NCBI GenBank assembly: GCA_946481425.1
Contig: CAMLNT010000019.1
Location: 1-19,642, forward strand
Reading direction: 5' to 3'
From: an uncultured Brevundimonas sp.
GTDB taxonomy: Bacteria > Pseudomonadota > Alphaproteobacteria > Caulobacterales > Caulobacteraceae
Length of the DNA stretch: 19,642 nucleotides
Shown here: piece by piece, positions 1 through 7,225 of the stretch
How positions within the stretch are numbered: the first letter of the stretch is position 1
Layout: each line of letters starts with the position of its first letter
Notes under the pieces: model-generated
What the model was told of the DNA's origin: nothing
What the model saw: the letters and a program-made list of their open reading frames with translations, nothing else
Databases searched by the model: none
Translations under genes and position numbers: made by a program

Positions 1-113
1 GCCATGCGGCGGCGTTCCAGCAGGCGGCGGGCATCGGCCTCGTCGGCGGCGGTCAGGACGCCTGACCGCTGCACGCCCTTCAGATCGAGCGCCACATAGT
101 CAAACGCCGCCAT
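1..113 (-). CDS. gspF: Type II secretion inner-membrane platform protein GspF, N-terminal part only
   Basis: Only the first 37 codons are inside the window; the gene runs off the left edge. The visible peptide begins MAAFDYVALDLKGVQRSGVL and continues with an Ala/Arg-rich stretch ending LLERRR. This is the characteristic start of GspF/PilC proteins, where a short beta segment (F-x-Y-x-A-x-D-x-x-G) precedes the first cytoplasmic helical domain. GspF is the polytopic inner-membrane protein that couples the GspE ATPase to pseudopilus assembly. The ATG at 111-113 lies inside the end of gspE, so the two genes overlap by 14 nt and are probably translationally coupled. Gene order C-D-E-F is the usual one, which supports the call despite the short fragment. 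Confidence 0.85.
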   Translation of the reverse strand, partial: MAAFDYVALDLKGVQRSGVLTAADEADARRLLERRRM

Positions 114-1596
114 CGACCGCCTCCGCCTGCTGGCGCGTGACGCGGATGGCTTCTTCCACCGTGGTCAGGCCGTCGAGCACGGCGCCGCGGGCCGCCTCGG
201 AAAGGCCGCCGGCCGGCTTGAGGGCGGCCTTCACAATCGCCTCCTCGTCGGCCTCCTGCACGATGAGGCGGCGTACAGCGTCGTCGACGCGGATGGCCTC
301 ATAGACGCCGATCCGGCCATTGAAGCCGGTCTGTTTGCAGGTCGGGCAGCCGACCGGGCGGCGCAGCTTCGCGCCCGTCTTCACGCCGACCAACCTGGCG
401 GTCGGGGCGTCGCAAGGCCGATCCTCGGCGCAATCCTCGCACAGGCGGCGGACGAGGCGCTGGGCCATGATGAGGCGCAGGGTCGAGGCCAGCAGGAAGG
501 GCTCCACCCCCATGTCGCGCAGGCGGGTGATGGCCCCGGCGGCATCGTTTGTGTGGACAGTCGAGAGCACGAGGTGGCCTGTCAGCGAGGCCTGGACGGC
601 GATCTGGGCGGTCTCGACGTCGCGGATTTCGCCAACCATGACGACATCCGGGTCCTGACGCAGGATGGCGCGAAGGCCCGCGGCGAAGGTCATCCCGACC
701 TTGGTGTTGACCTGGGTCTGGCCCACGCCCTCGACAGCGTATTCGACCGGGTCCTCGATGGTCAGGATGTTGCGCGTACGGTCGTTCAGAACGGCCACAC
801 CGGCATAGAGGCTGGTGGTCTTGCCCGAACCGGTCGGGCCGGTGACGAGGATGACGCCGTTGGGCTCGGACAGAGCCGCGCGGAAGGCCTTCAGGGTCTC
901 CGGCCCCATGCCGAGGTCTTCCAGCGCGAGGTCGGCCTGCTCCTTGTCGAGCAGACGCATCACGACGCGCTCGCCCGCCCGCGACGGCAGGGTCGAGACG
1001 CGGACATCGAGCGTCTTGCCACCCAGAGCGATGGCGATGCGGCCATCCTGCGGCAGGCGCTTCTCGGCGATGTCGAGCCGGGCCATGACCTTCACGCGAG
1101 AGACCAGCAGCGGCGCGATGCGGGCCGGCAGGCTGGCGGCCTCGGACAGGACGCCGTCGACGCGCATCCGCACGCGCAGGGCTGTCTCGAACGGTTCGAT
1201 GTGGATGTCCGAGGCCCCGGTGCGCGCCGCTTCCGCGATCAGGCCGTTGATCAGGCGGATGATCGGCGCATCGTCCTGGGCGTCCAGCAGGTCGGCCGTC
1301 TCGGGGATGTCGCCGATCAGGCCGTCGAGTCCGGTCGGCAGGCCGAAGTCGTCGTCGCCGCTGACGGCGCCGATGGCGTCCGAAGCGTAGACTTCCGACA
1401 GCCGGCGATCGAACGCCTGACGCGTCAGGTGCTGGACCCTGATCGGTCGGCCGAGCGCCCGGCGGGCCTCGATCAGGCTGGTGGGGTCAGCTCCCTCACG
1501 CAGGCCGACCAGCGCCTCGTCCTCGAGCGCCATCAGCACCACGCCCGCGCGCTTGGCGAAGGCATAGCTGAGCTGCGGGTCGGCCAGCAGGATCAT
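100..1596 (-). CDS. gspE: Type II secretion ATPase GspE
   Basis: This 498-residue protein is the hexameric cytoplasmic ATPase that powers pseudopilus assembly. Visible landmarks are the N2 domain motif GASDIHIEP near residues 127-135, Walker A GPTGSGKT at 253-260, the Asp-box region TIEDPVEY near 279-286, the Walker B/Glu segment DPDVVMVGEIRD at 315-326, and the His box HLVLSTVHTND at 341-351. A tetracysteine zinc motif typical of GspE is complete (C386, C389, C417, C420). The length fits the family. The N-terminal region (residues 1-100) is short and diverged, as is usual for the GspL-binding part. The start codon overlaps the gspD stop in an ATGA arrangement (1593-1596), so this ATG is well supported. 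PilB-type ATPases share these motifs, but the gspC-gspD context settles the assignment. Confidence 0.95.
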   Translation of the reverse strand: MILLADPQLSYAFAKRAGVVLMALEDEALVGLREGADPTSLIEARRALGRPIRVQHLTRQAFDRRLSEVYASDAIGAVSGDDDFGLPTGLDGLIGDIPETADLLDAQDDAPIIRLINGLIAEAARTGASDIHIEPFETALRVRMRVDGVLSEAASLPARIAPLLVSRVKVMARLDIAEKRLPQDGRIAIALGGKTLDVRVSTLPSRAGERVVMRLLDKEQADLALEDLGMGPETLKAFRAALSEPNGVILVTGPTGSGKTTSLYAGVAVLNDRTRNILTIEDPVEYAVEGVGQTQVNTKVGMTFAAGLRAILRQDPDVVMVGEIRDVETAQIAVQASLTGHLVLSTVHTNDAAGAITRLRDMGVEPFLLASTLRLIMAQRLVRRLCEDCAEDRPCDAPTARLVGVKTGAKLRRPVGCPTCKQTGFNGRIGVYEAIRVDDAVRRLIVQEADEEAIVKAALKPAGGLSEAARGAVLDGLTTVEEAIRVTRQQAEAVDGGV

Positions 1597-3620
1597 TGGG
1601 CGGGCGCCGGGGCGAGCGGCTGACTGCTGACCGGATCAACCGGAACGCCGGGCGACGGCGGGCGCTCGCCCGGAGGCGTCGCCTGAAGGTACTGGCGCAC
1701 CAGGGCGTCCAGGCTCGACTGGTTCTCCGGGTCGTTGATCCGCTGCTGGTTGGTCAGGGTGTCATAGGGGCGCTGGCTGGCCCGTGCCGCGTCGTCGGCC
1801 GTGCGGATGATCGTCGGGCGCAGGAAGATCATCAGGTTGGTGCGCTGGGCGTCGCGGCCGCGGGACCTGAACAGGGCTCCGACGCCGGGGATGTCCTGGA
1901 GGTAGGGGATGCCCTGGCTCGAGATGCGCTCGTTCTGATCGAGGAGGCCGCCCAGCACGATGATGTCGCCGTCGTCAGCGAGCACGGTCGTGGAGACCTC
2001 ACGCTTGTTGAAGATCAGCTCCTGGTAGTCCTCGCTGATCGGCCCGGCGACGGACGAGACCTCCACACGGAGCGACAGGGTAATGCCGCCGCCTGCGTTG
2101 ATCTGGGGCGTAACGTCGAGCTGAACGCCCACGTCCCGGCGCTCGATGGTGCGGAACGGATTGTCGAAGTCCTGGCCCAGCACCTCGCCCGTCGAGACCG
2201 GAACCTCCTGGCCGCCCAGGAATGTGGCAGGAGCATTGTCGAGCGTCATGACCGACGGCGTGGACAGCAGGTTCGAGGCCGTGTCGCGCCGGATGGCGTT
2301 GAGGATCAGGCCAAACAGGGCGCCGTCGTCGTTCTGGCCGCCGAACCCGGCGGTGACGCCGGTCGCGCCGATCAGCGAGCTGATGGCGGCGTCGCGCAGG
2401 TCCTCGAGAAGGGCCGAGTCCTCGGGCAGTTCGTTCTCGGCGATCAGGGCGCCGGTGATGGCCATCAGGCTGGGCGCGGAGTTGGAGTAGTTTGTGGCGA
2501 TGAGCGGCATCTCGCCGTTGTTTCCGCCACCGAGCAGGAACTGGACGCCGAGCTGCTGGGCGGCGTTGTCGGACACCTCCACGATGATGGCCTCGACCAG
2601 AACCTGCTGGCGGCGCGTATCGAGCTGGCGGATCACCTCGCCCAGCGTGCGCTGGATCTCCGGTGAGGCCGCGATGATCAGGGCGTTGGCTCCGGGATAG
2701 CGGGCTATCGAGACATTGCCGCCGCCGAGACCTGCCGCTGCGGCGGCAGGCGCTGAAGCCGCTCCTTCGCCGCCGGTCGAGGCGGGGGTCGCGGCCGGCT
2801 GCTGGCCGACGAGTTGCTGCAGGACAGGCAGGAGTTGCTCGGCGCTGGCGTGCTGGAGGTGGATGACGCGAATGTCGCCGGCGGCCGCCGCGCGGGCGTC
2901 CAGCTCTGCGATCAGGCTTTCCGCGCGGTCGATCATACCGGGGTCGCCCCGCAGGACGATGGTGTTGGACGAGCCGACCGGCGTGACCGACAGGATGGCC
3001 GAGCCGCCCTGCTCCGCCGAGGCCAGGCCGAGAACCTCGCGCACGACCTGGGCGATTTCGGACGCCGAAGTGTTGGCCAGTGCGATGGTCTGGACGGTCG
3101 AGCGATCCTGGTCGATCTGGTCGAGAATGCCGCGGATACGGCGCAGATTGTCGGAATAGTCGGCGACGGTAAGGGTGTTATTGCGCGGATCGGCCAGGAT
3201 CTGGCCCACCGGCGAGACCAGCGGGCGAAGGGTCTCGGCCGCCGCCGCCGCGTCAACGGTCCGTAGACGGAAAACTTCGGTCGTGACGCCCGATGCGCCG
3301 GGCAGGCTGGCCGCGCCCTCTGCGGGCGAGATGCGATAGGCGCCTGATGCGGTCTGGACGACGACGAGCCCGTTGGCGCGCAGGGTCGAGATGAAGACCT
3401 CGATCAGCTGGTTTCGGCCGAGCGGCTGGGTCGACACGACGGTGACCGTCCCCTGCACCGACGGATCGACGATGAAGGTCCGGCCCGTGACCCGCGAGAT
3501 ATCCTGCACGACGGCGCGGATGTCGGCGTTCTGATAGTTGAGGGTCTGCTCCTGGGCGGTCGCCGCCGGAGCCCAGGCCAGGCTCAGCATGAGCAGGCAG
3601 GCGGTGAGGAAACGGTTCAC
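1593..3620 (-). CDS. gspD: Type II secretion outer-membrane secretin GspD
   Basis: This 675-residue secretin forms the multimeric outer-membrane channel of the type II system. A Sec signal peptide covers residues 1-22, with likely cleavage after ATA and before QEQ. The N0 domain follows (about 25-100), then N1-N3 repeats (about 113-345), which include the AN-TLIVADY-like segment NNTLTVADYS and the later ANALIIAA segment typical of secretin N domains. An Ala/Gly/Ser/Pro-rich loop (about 274-302) interrupts N3. The C-terminal secretin domain contains LLSTPSVMTLDNAPA (451-465), GGQEVPVSTG (469-478) and the RRDVGVQLDVTPQI stretch (494-507). The tail after about residue 610 is Pro/Gln-rich and low complexity, and may be where a pilotin or the outer membrane is engaged. 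The gene shares ATGA overlaps with both gspC and gspE. Confidence 0.95.
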   Translation of the reverse strand: MNRFLTACLLMLSLAWAPAATAQEQTLNYQNADIRAVVQDISRVTGRTFIVDPSVQGTVTVVSTQPLGRNQLIEVFISTLRANGLVVVQTASGAYRISPAEGAASLPGASGVTTEVFRLRTVDAAAAAETLRPLVSPVGQILADPRNNTLTVADYSDNLRRIRGILDQIDQDRSTVQTIALANTSASEIAQVVREVLGLASAEQGGSAILSVTPVGSSNTIVLRGDPGMIDRAESLIAELDARAAAAGDIRVIHLQHASAEQLLPVLQQLVGQQPAATPASTGGEGAASAPAAAAAGLGGGNVSIARYPGANALIIAASPEIQRTLGEVIRQLDTRRQQVLVEAIIVEVSDNAAQQLGVQFLLGGGNNGEMPLIATNYSNSAPSLMAITGALIAENELPEDSALLEDLRDAAISSLIGATGVTAGFGGQNDDGALFGLILNAIRRDTASNLLSTPSVMTLDNAPATFLGGQEVPVSTGEVLGQDFDNPFRTIERRDVGVQLDVTPQINAGGGITLSLRVEVSSVAGPISEDYQELIFNKREVSTTVLADDGDIIVLGGLLDQNERISSQGIPYLQDIPGVGALFRSRGRDAQRTNLMIFLRPTIIRTADDAARASQRPYDTLTNQQRINDPENQSSLDALVRQYLQATPPGERPPSPGVPVDPVSSQPLAPAPAQ

Positions 3621-4468
3621 GATCCGGGGTTCCTGAGGGTGACGGACATGGGCTGACCGTCGCGCTCGAAGCCAATGACGGCCTGGGGCGCGAGGCGGAG
3701 GTCCTGGAGAAGTTCGGGCTGGTTCTCGACGGTCACTTCCAGGCCATTCACCGTGAGGATCACGTCGCCGGGCCTCAGACCGGCGGCCGCCAGCCCCGAG
3801 GCGTTGCCGCGCGGGATGAGAACGAACCCGTTGACCCGCCCGTCCACGCGGCGAGGCTGCAGCCCGATCGCATTGACCACGCCCGAGCGATCGACCGCCG
3901 GTGAGACGTCCCCCGGCGCCGAAGCCGGCTGGGCCGGAGCGGAGGCTGAGGGTCGGGCTGCGACCGGCGCCGACACGAACGGCGCGAAGACAATCCGCTC
4001 CTCCTGGCCGCCACGACGCAGGACGGCATGGTCACTGGCGACCGAGATCAGGGTGACCCCCGGCGCGACCGTCTCGCCGGTAGCGACCGAAACCTGGCGC
4101 CCATCGGGCCCCGCAATGATGGCAGAACCCCGGCCGCCGCCGGTGGCGCGAACGCCGTAGAGCTGGAAAACGCCACCGGACGCGTCCGCCGAAGGCGTTC
4201 CGGCGTCCAGGAGCATGGGTCCGCTCGGCTGGCCGCGGAAGAAGGCGTCGAAACGCGAAAGGATCGAAAGGTCTGAGGGACCGGCCGCCGCCGCCGCGGC
4301 CTGGGGGTGACCGACACCGCCGGGGGCGACGGTCAGGATCCAGATGAGGCGCGCCGACTGGATCCCCAGGATCGCCGTCAGGACAACGCACGCCGTCGTC
4401 AGGGCGGCGCGCGCATCCGTGGAACGGAGGGCGTCAATCCAGCCAGAAGCGGTCGGCATACGGAACAT
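3617..4468 (-). CDS. gspC: Type II secretion inner-membrane protein GspC (HR and PDZ domains)
   Basis: This 283-residue bitopic protein would link the inner-membrane platform to the secretin and help select substrates. A short cytoplasmic N-terminus is followed by one membrane segment (about residues 21-47). An Ala-rich linker leads to the HR domain (about 85-170, including GVFQLYGVRATGG and the SVATGETVAPGVTLISV strand pair). After a Pro/Ala/Ser-rich linker comes a PDZ-like domain (about 198-280) containing GLAAAGLRPGDVILTVNGLEV. This domain order is diagnostic of GspC. The gene ends in a 4-nt overlap with gspD. ATG at 4466-4468 gives the longest form and ATG at 4457-4459 (three residues later) is possible; neither has a strong ribosome binding site. 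It is the first gsp gene here, 76 bp after the receptor gene on the same strand. Confidence 0.9.
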   Translation of the reverse strand: MFRMPTASGWIDALRSTDARAALTTACVVLTAILGIQSARLIWILTVAPGGVGHPQAAAAAAGPSDLSILSRFDAFFRGQPSGPMLLDAGTPSADASGGVFQLYGVRATGGGRGSAIIAGPDGRQVSVATGETVAPGVTLISVASDHAVLRRGGQEERIVFAPFVSAPVAARPSASAPAQPASAPGDVSPAVDRSGVVNAIGLQPRRVDGRVNGFVLIPRGNASGLAAAGLRPGDVILTVNGLEVTVENQPELLQDLRLAPQAVIGFERDGQPMSVTLRNPGS

Positions 4469-4527
4469 GCCGGGCGTCGTAGCAACGCCGATTTCCGCCC
4501 TTGCGACTGGTTGGCGACAGTCCTGTG

Positions 4528-4543
4528 AAAACCGCCGGTGCGG
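4528..4543 (-). terminator. Weak terminator-like hairpin after the TonB receptor gene
   Basis: Reading leftward from the receptor stop codon, CCGC pairs with GCGG across a 4-nt loop (4532-4543) and is followed directly by four T residues (the AAAA at 4528-4531 on the given strand). The stem is only 4 bp, so at most it would be a partial terminator. The remaining intergenic bases (4469-4527) could hold a gspC promoter, but I see no convincing -35/-10 pair. Read-through from the receptor into gspC remains possible. Confidence 0.3.
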
Positions 4544-4544
4544 A

Positions 4545-7148
4545 TCAGAACTCGGTGGACAGGCTCAGCGACAGGCTGCGGCCGAGATCGTACTGCAGGA
4601 TGTCCACGCGACCGCCCTGCTCCTGGTACTCCTCGTAGTCCTCACCCAGCAGGTTGCGGGCTTCGAGGCCGAAGGTGAAGGGGCGGCCCATCGACTCGAA
4701 CCCGCGACGCCAGACGAAATCGAGCATCACGCCCGGATCCTGCACGATGTCCGGCTCGCCCGGACGGCCCCGGGCCGACGAGCGTTCCGAGACATAGGTC
4801 ACCAGCAGCGTGGCCTGCGACTGGGCGATGTCGTCTTCCCAGCCGAACTGGAGGTTGGCCAGATGCTCAGACTGGCCCTGAAGGCGGTCGCCGTCATTGA
4901 AGAAGTTGGTCGCCGGTTGGCCGACGCCACCGCCCGAGAGCGGGAAGACCACGTCACCGGCCTCCACATTCAGCTCAGCCGAGGTGTAGGTGTAGTTGGC
5001 CTGCACGAACCAGCGCTTGTCCTCGAAGAACTGGCCGGTGACCGGGCTGTCGAAGTACCGGCGGAAATCCAGCTCGAGGCCGTACAGCGTAGCGGCCGGC
5101 GCGTTAATATAGGTCTGCTGCAGGGTCGAGCCGGCGTCGTTGACGACCGATTCAACCGGGTTCTCCAGATCCTTGAAGAAGACACCGCCGGTCAGGAACT
5201 GGTTGCGTCCGAAGTACCATTCGATCCTGGCGTCGAGGTTCAGGAGCTCGGTGTCCGTCAGGAACGGGTTACCGAAGAACAGGCGGTCCGAATCCGGGTC
5301 GAGGTATTGCTGCGGAGCCAGTTCGCGGAACTGCGGCCGGCCGATGGTCTGGGAGGCGCCCAGGCGAAGCTGGAAGTCCTCGGCGAAGTTCCAGGTCACC
5401 GTCAGCGACGGGAGCCAGTAGCTGTTCTCCAGCGTGGTCTCGGCGAACGGGCTTGCGCCACCGAAAAGGTCGAGCGGCGTAACCGACTGCTCGGCGGTCT
5501 CGTAGCGGACCCCCACGGCGGTGCGGACACGCGGGATGATAGCCACGTCGGCCATGAGATAGGCCGCGTCGACCGACAGCTCGCCCTCATAGGCGGCCGC
5601 GCCCGAACCACCCGTCGTCTCAACCAGCTGGACCAGACCGGGGCCCTGGTTGAAATCGGCGAACATGTAGTCGACGCGCTGACGCTGGAAGGCGTCGTCC
5701 ACGCCCGAGAACTGGAAGCTGAACACGCGGTTCGTGGAGGTGCGCTCGTTAGTGTAGGTCTCCGCGCCGAACGAGAAGACCGCATCCCGCTCGCTGGACA
5801 GCGGCAGGGTGTAGCTGACGTCAAAGCCCGCCGAGGCGATGGTGTCTTCCAGGTCGGAGAACTGGGTCGTGTTGCGCTGCCCCTCGTGGAACGGCACGCC
5901 CGTCGCGTCGATCGAGTAGCGGATGTACTTCTCGTACGGCGCCTCACGCGAGGTGACCGCATAGGCGGTGCGCCAGCCGAGATCCCACTGACCGAAGGTG
6001 TGGTCGCCCGAAAGCTGGGTGTTCAGCAGCTCGCGGACGTACCAGGCGGTGAAGTCGTCGCGAACCTCGCCGGTGCCGGGGGCGTCGAAATCGAAGCCCT
6101 CGCGCGTGCGCGCTTCCTTGGTCGTGCGACGGATCCAGAGGTTCGTCCACTGGATGACGTGGTCGCCGTTCTCGAGGCTCAGGCCGAACAGGCCGTCCCA
6201 GCCGATGTTGTTGTCCGTCGAGAAGAAGTCGTAGTCGGCGTTGGCGATGAGGTTGCCTGCGTCCAGCCGGCCTTCGCCCTGGCGACCGCTGCGGGTCTGC
6301 CAGGTGTTCGAATAACCCAGCACGCCGATCACGCCGAGATTGCCGAAGCCGGTCGAATAGGCCGTGCCGCCCGCAAGATCGATCTCGAAGTCGGCGGGGA
6401 TGTAGTCCTGGCGCTGCAGCAGGTTCAGCGGCGCGTTCACAAAGTCCCAGCCGATGCGCTGGATGTCGGCGGCGGTGAAGTCGGCGCCGACCACCACACG
6501 ATTGCCGGTGGCGATCGCGTCACGCAGCTCGCTCGGCACGTCGCGCGTACCGTCGTCGAAGCCGGTGAAGTCGGTCCGTGAGCCGTAGTAGACCAGACCT
6601 TCCTGCAGGGTGGTCTCGCTGTCGCCGCCCGTGCCGACGCTTATCGAGAAGAACGGCTCGGCCGGCGTGATGATGGTCGACAGGTTGATCACACCGCCGC
6701 CGAACTCGCCGGGCTGGCTGGCGGAATAGGTCTTCTGGACCTCGACGCTGCCGAGGATCGAGGCCGGGAACAGGTCCAGCGGCACGACGCGCTGGAGCGG
6801 CTCCGGGCTGGGCAGCGGGGAATCGTTGAGTCGGGCCGAGGAGTAGCGCTCGCCCAGACCGCGCACATAGACGAAGCGGCCTTCCACGACCGACAGGCCG
6901 GCCACGCGGGTCAGGGCGTCTGCGGCGGTGCTGTCGCCGGTGCGCTCAAGGTCCTCGTCCGTCAGGAAGGCGGCGATTTCCGACGTCTGGCGCATCGGGG
7001 TCGGGATGAACTCGCCGACGACGACGATCTCGTCGACCACGTCCTCCTGCGGCTCGGTCGCTGCGTCCTGGGCAAAGGCCAGGCCCGGAGCGGCCAGGGT
7101 GGTGGTGGCCAGCAGGGCCGCGGACAGGGAGCGGGGCGAGAACTTCAT
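4545..7148 (-). CDS. TonB-dependent outer-membrane receptor
   Basis: This 867-residue TonB-dependent transporter would bring an unidentified substrate across the outer membrane using TonB-ExbBD energy. A signal peptide covers about residues 1-27, ending AFAQ. A TonB-box-like segment DEIVVVGEF follows, then a plug domain with DALTRVAGLSVVEGRFVYVR, GLGERYSSARLNDSPLPSPE and a closing GEFGGGVINLST. The rest is a Tyr/Asn/Arg-rich barrel of alternating strands, ending in the outer-membrane C-terminal signature with final Phe (LSLSLSTEF). The reading frame stays open upstream to 7706, but that extension has no signal peptide and runs through the lipoprotein gene on another frame, so the start at 7146-7148 is preferred; an AAGG lies about 9 nt before it. 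It is probably co-transcribed with the upstream lipoprotein gene. The ligand cannot be read from sequence. Confidence 0.92.
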   Translation of the reverse strand: MKFSPRSLSAALLATTTLAAPGLAFAQDAATEPQEDVVDEIVVVGEFIPTPMRQTSEIAAFLTDEDLERTGDSTAADALTRVAGLSVVEGRFVYVRGLGERYSSARLNDSPLPSPEPLQRVVPLDLFPASILGSVEVQKTYSASQPGEFGGGVINLSTIITPAEPFFSISVGTGGDSETTLQEGLVYYGSRTDFTGFDDGTRDVPSELRDAIATGNRVVVGADFTAADIQRIGWDFVNAPLNLLQRQDYIPADFEIDLAGGTAYSTGFGNLGVIGVLGYSNTWQTRSGRQGEGRLDAGNLIANADYDFFSTDNNIGWDGLFGLSLENGDHVIQWTNLWIRRTTKEARTREGFDFDAPGTGEVRDDFTAWYVRELLNTQLSGDHTFGQWDLGWRTAYAVTSREAPYEKYIRYSIDATGVPFHEGQRNTTQFSDLEDTIASAGFDVSYTLPLSSERDAVFSFGAETYTNERTSTNRVFSFQFSGVDDAFQRQRVDYMFADFNQGPGLVQLVETTGGSGAAAYEGELSVDAAYLMADVAIIPRVRTAVGVRYETAEQSVTPLDLFGGASPFAETTLENSYWLPSLTVTWNFAEDFQLRLGASQTIGRPQFRELAPQQYLDPDSDRLFFGNPFLTDTELLNLDARIEWYFGRNQFLTGGVFFKDLENPVESVVNDAGSTLQQTYINAPAATLYGLELDFRRYFDSPVTGQFFEDKRWFVQANYTYTSAELNVEAGDVVFPLSGGGVGQPATNFFNDGDRLQGQSEHLANLQFGWEDDIAQSQATLLVTYVSERSSARGRPGEPDIVQDPGVMLDFVWRRGFESMGRPFTFGLEARNLLGEDYEEYQEQGGRVDILQYDLGRSLSLSLSTEF

Positions 7149-7182
7149 GGACGGCGCCTTCGGATGATTGGGAAAAGTCGGA

Positions 7183-7208
7183 CGGGCGGCGCGTTTCCGC
7201 GCCGCCCG
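7183..7208 (-). terminator. Strong GC hairpin between lipoprotein and receptor genes (attenuator or mRNA-stability element)
   Basis: The arms CGGGCGGCGCG (7183-7193) and CGCGCCGCCCG (7198-7208) are perfectly complementary over 11 bp, around a 4-nt loop. In the leftward transcript the hairpin lies downstream of the lipoprotein stop codon and upstream of the receptor start. It is followed within about six bases by TTTT. A second short inverted repeat, CGCCTG-T-CAGGCG, at 7207-7219 abuts it. This looks like an intercistronic partial terminator or a 3'-end stabiliser that would make the lipoprotein message more abundant than the receptor message. Confidence 0.6.
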
Positions 7209-7225
7209 CCTGTCAGGCGTTTGGA

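Noticed and set aside
4344..6581. Rightward 745-codon open frame opposite the TonB receptor and gspC
   Set aside because: It is a low-complexity Val/Glu/Arg/Gly translation with no domains and crosses the boundary between two clear genes on the other strand.
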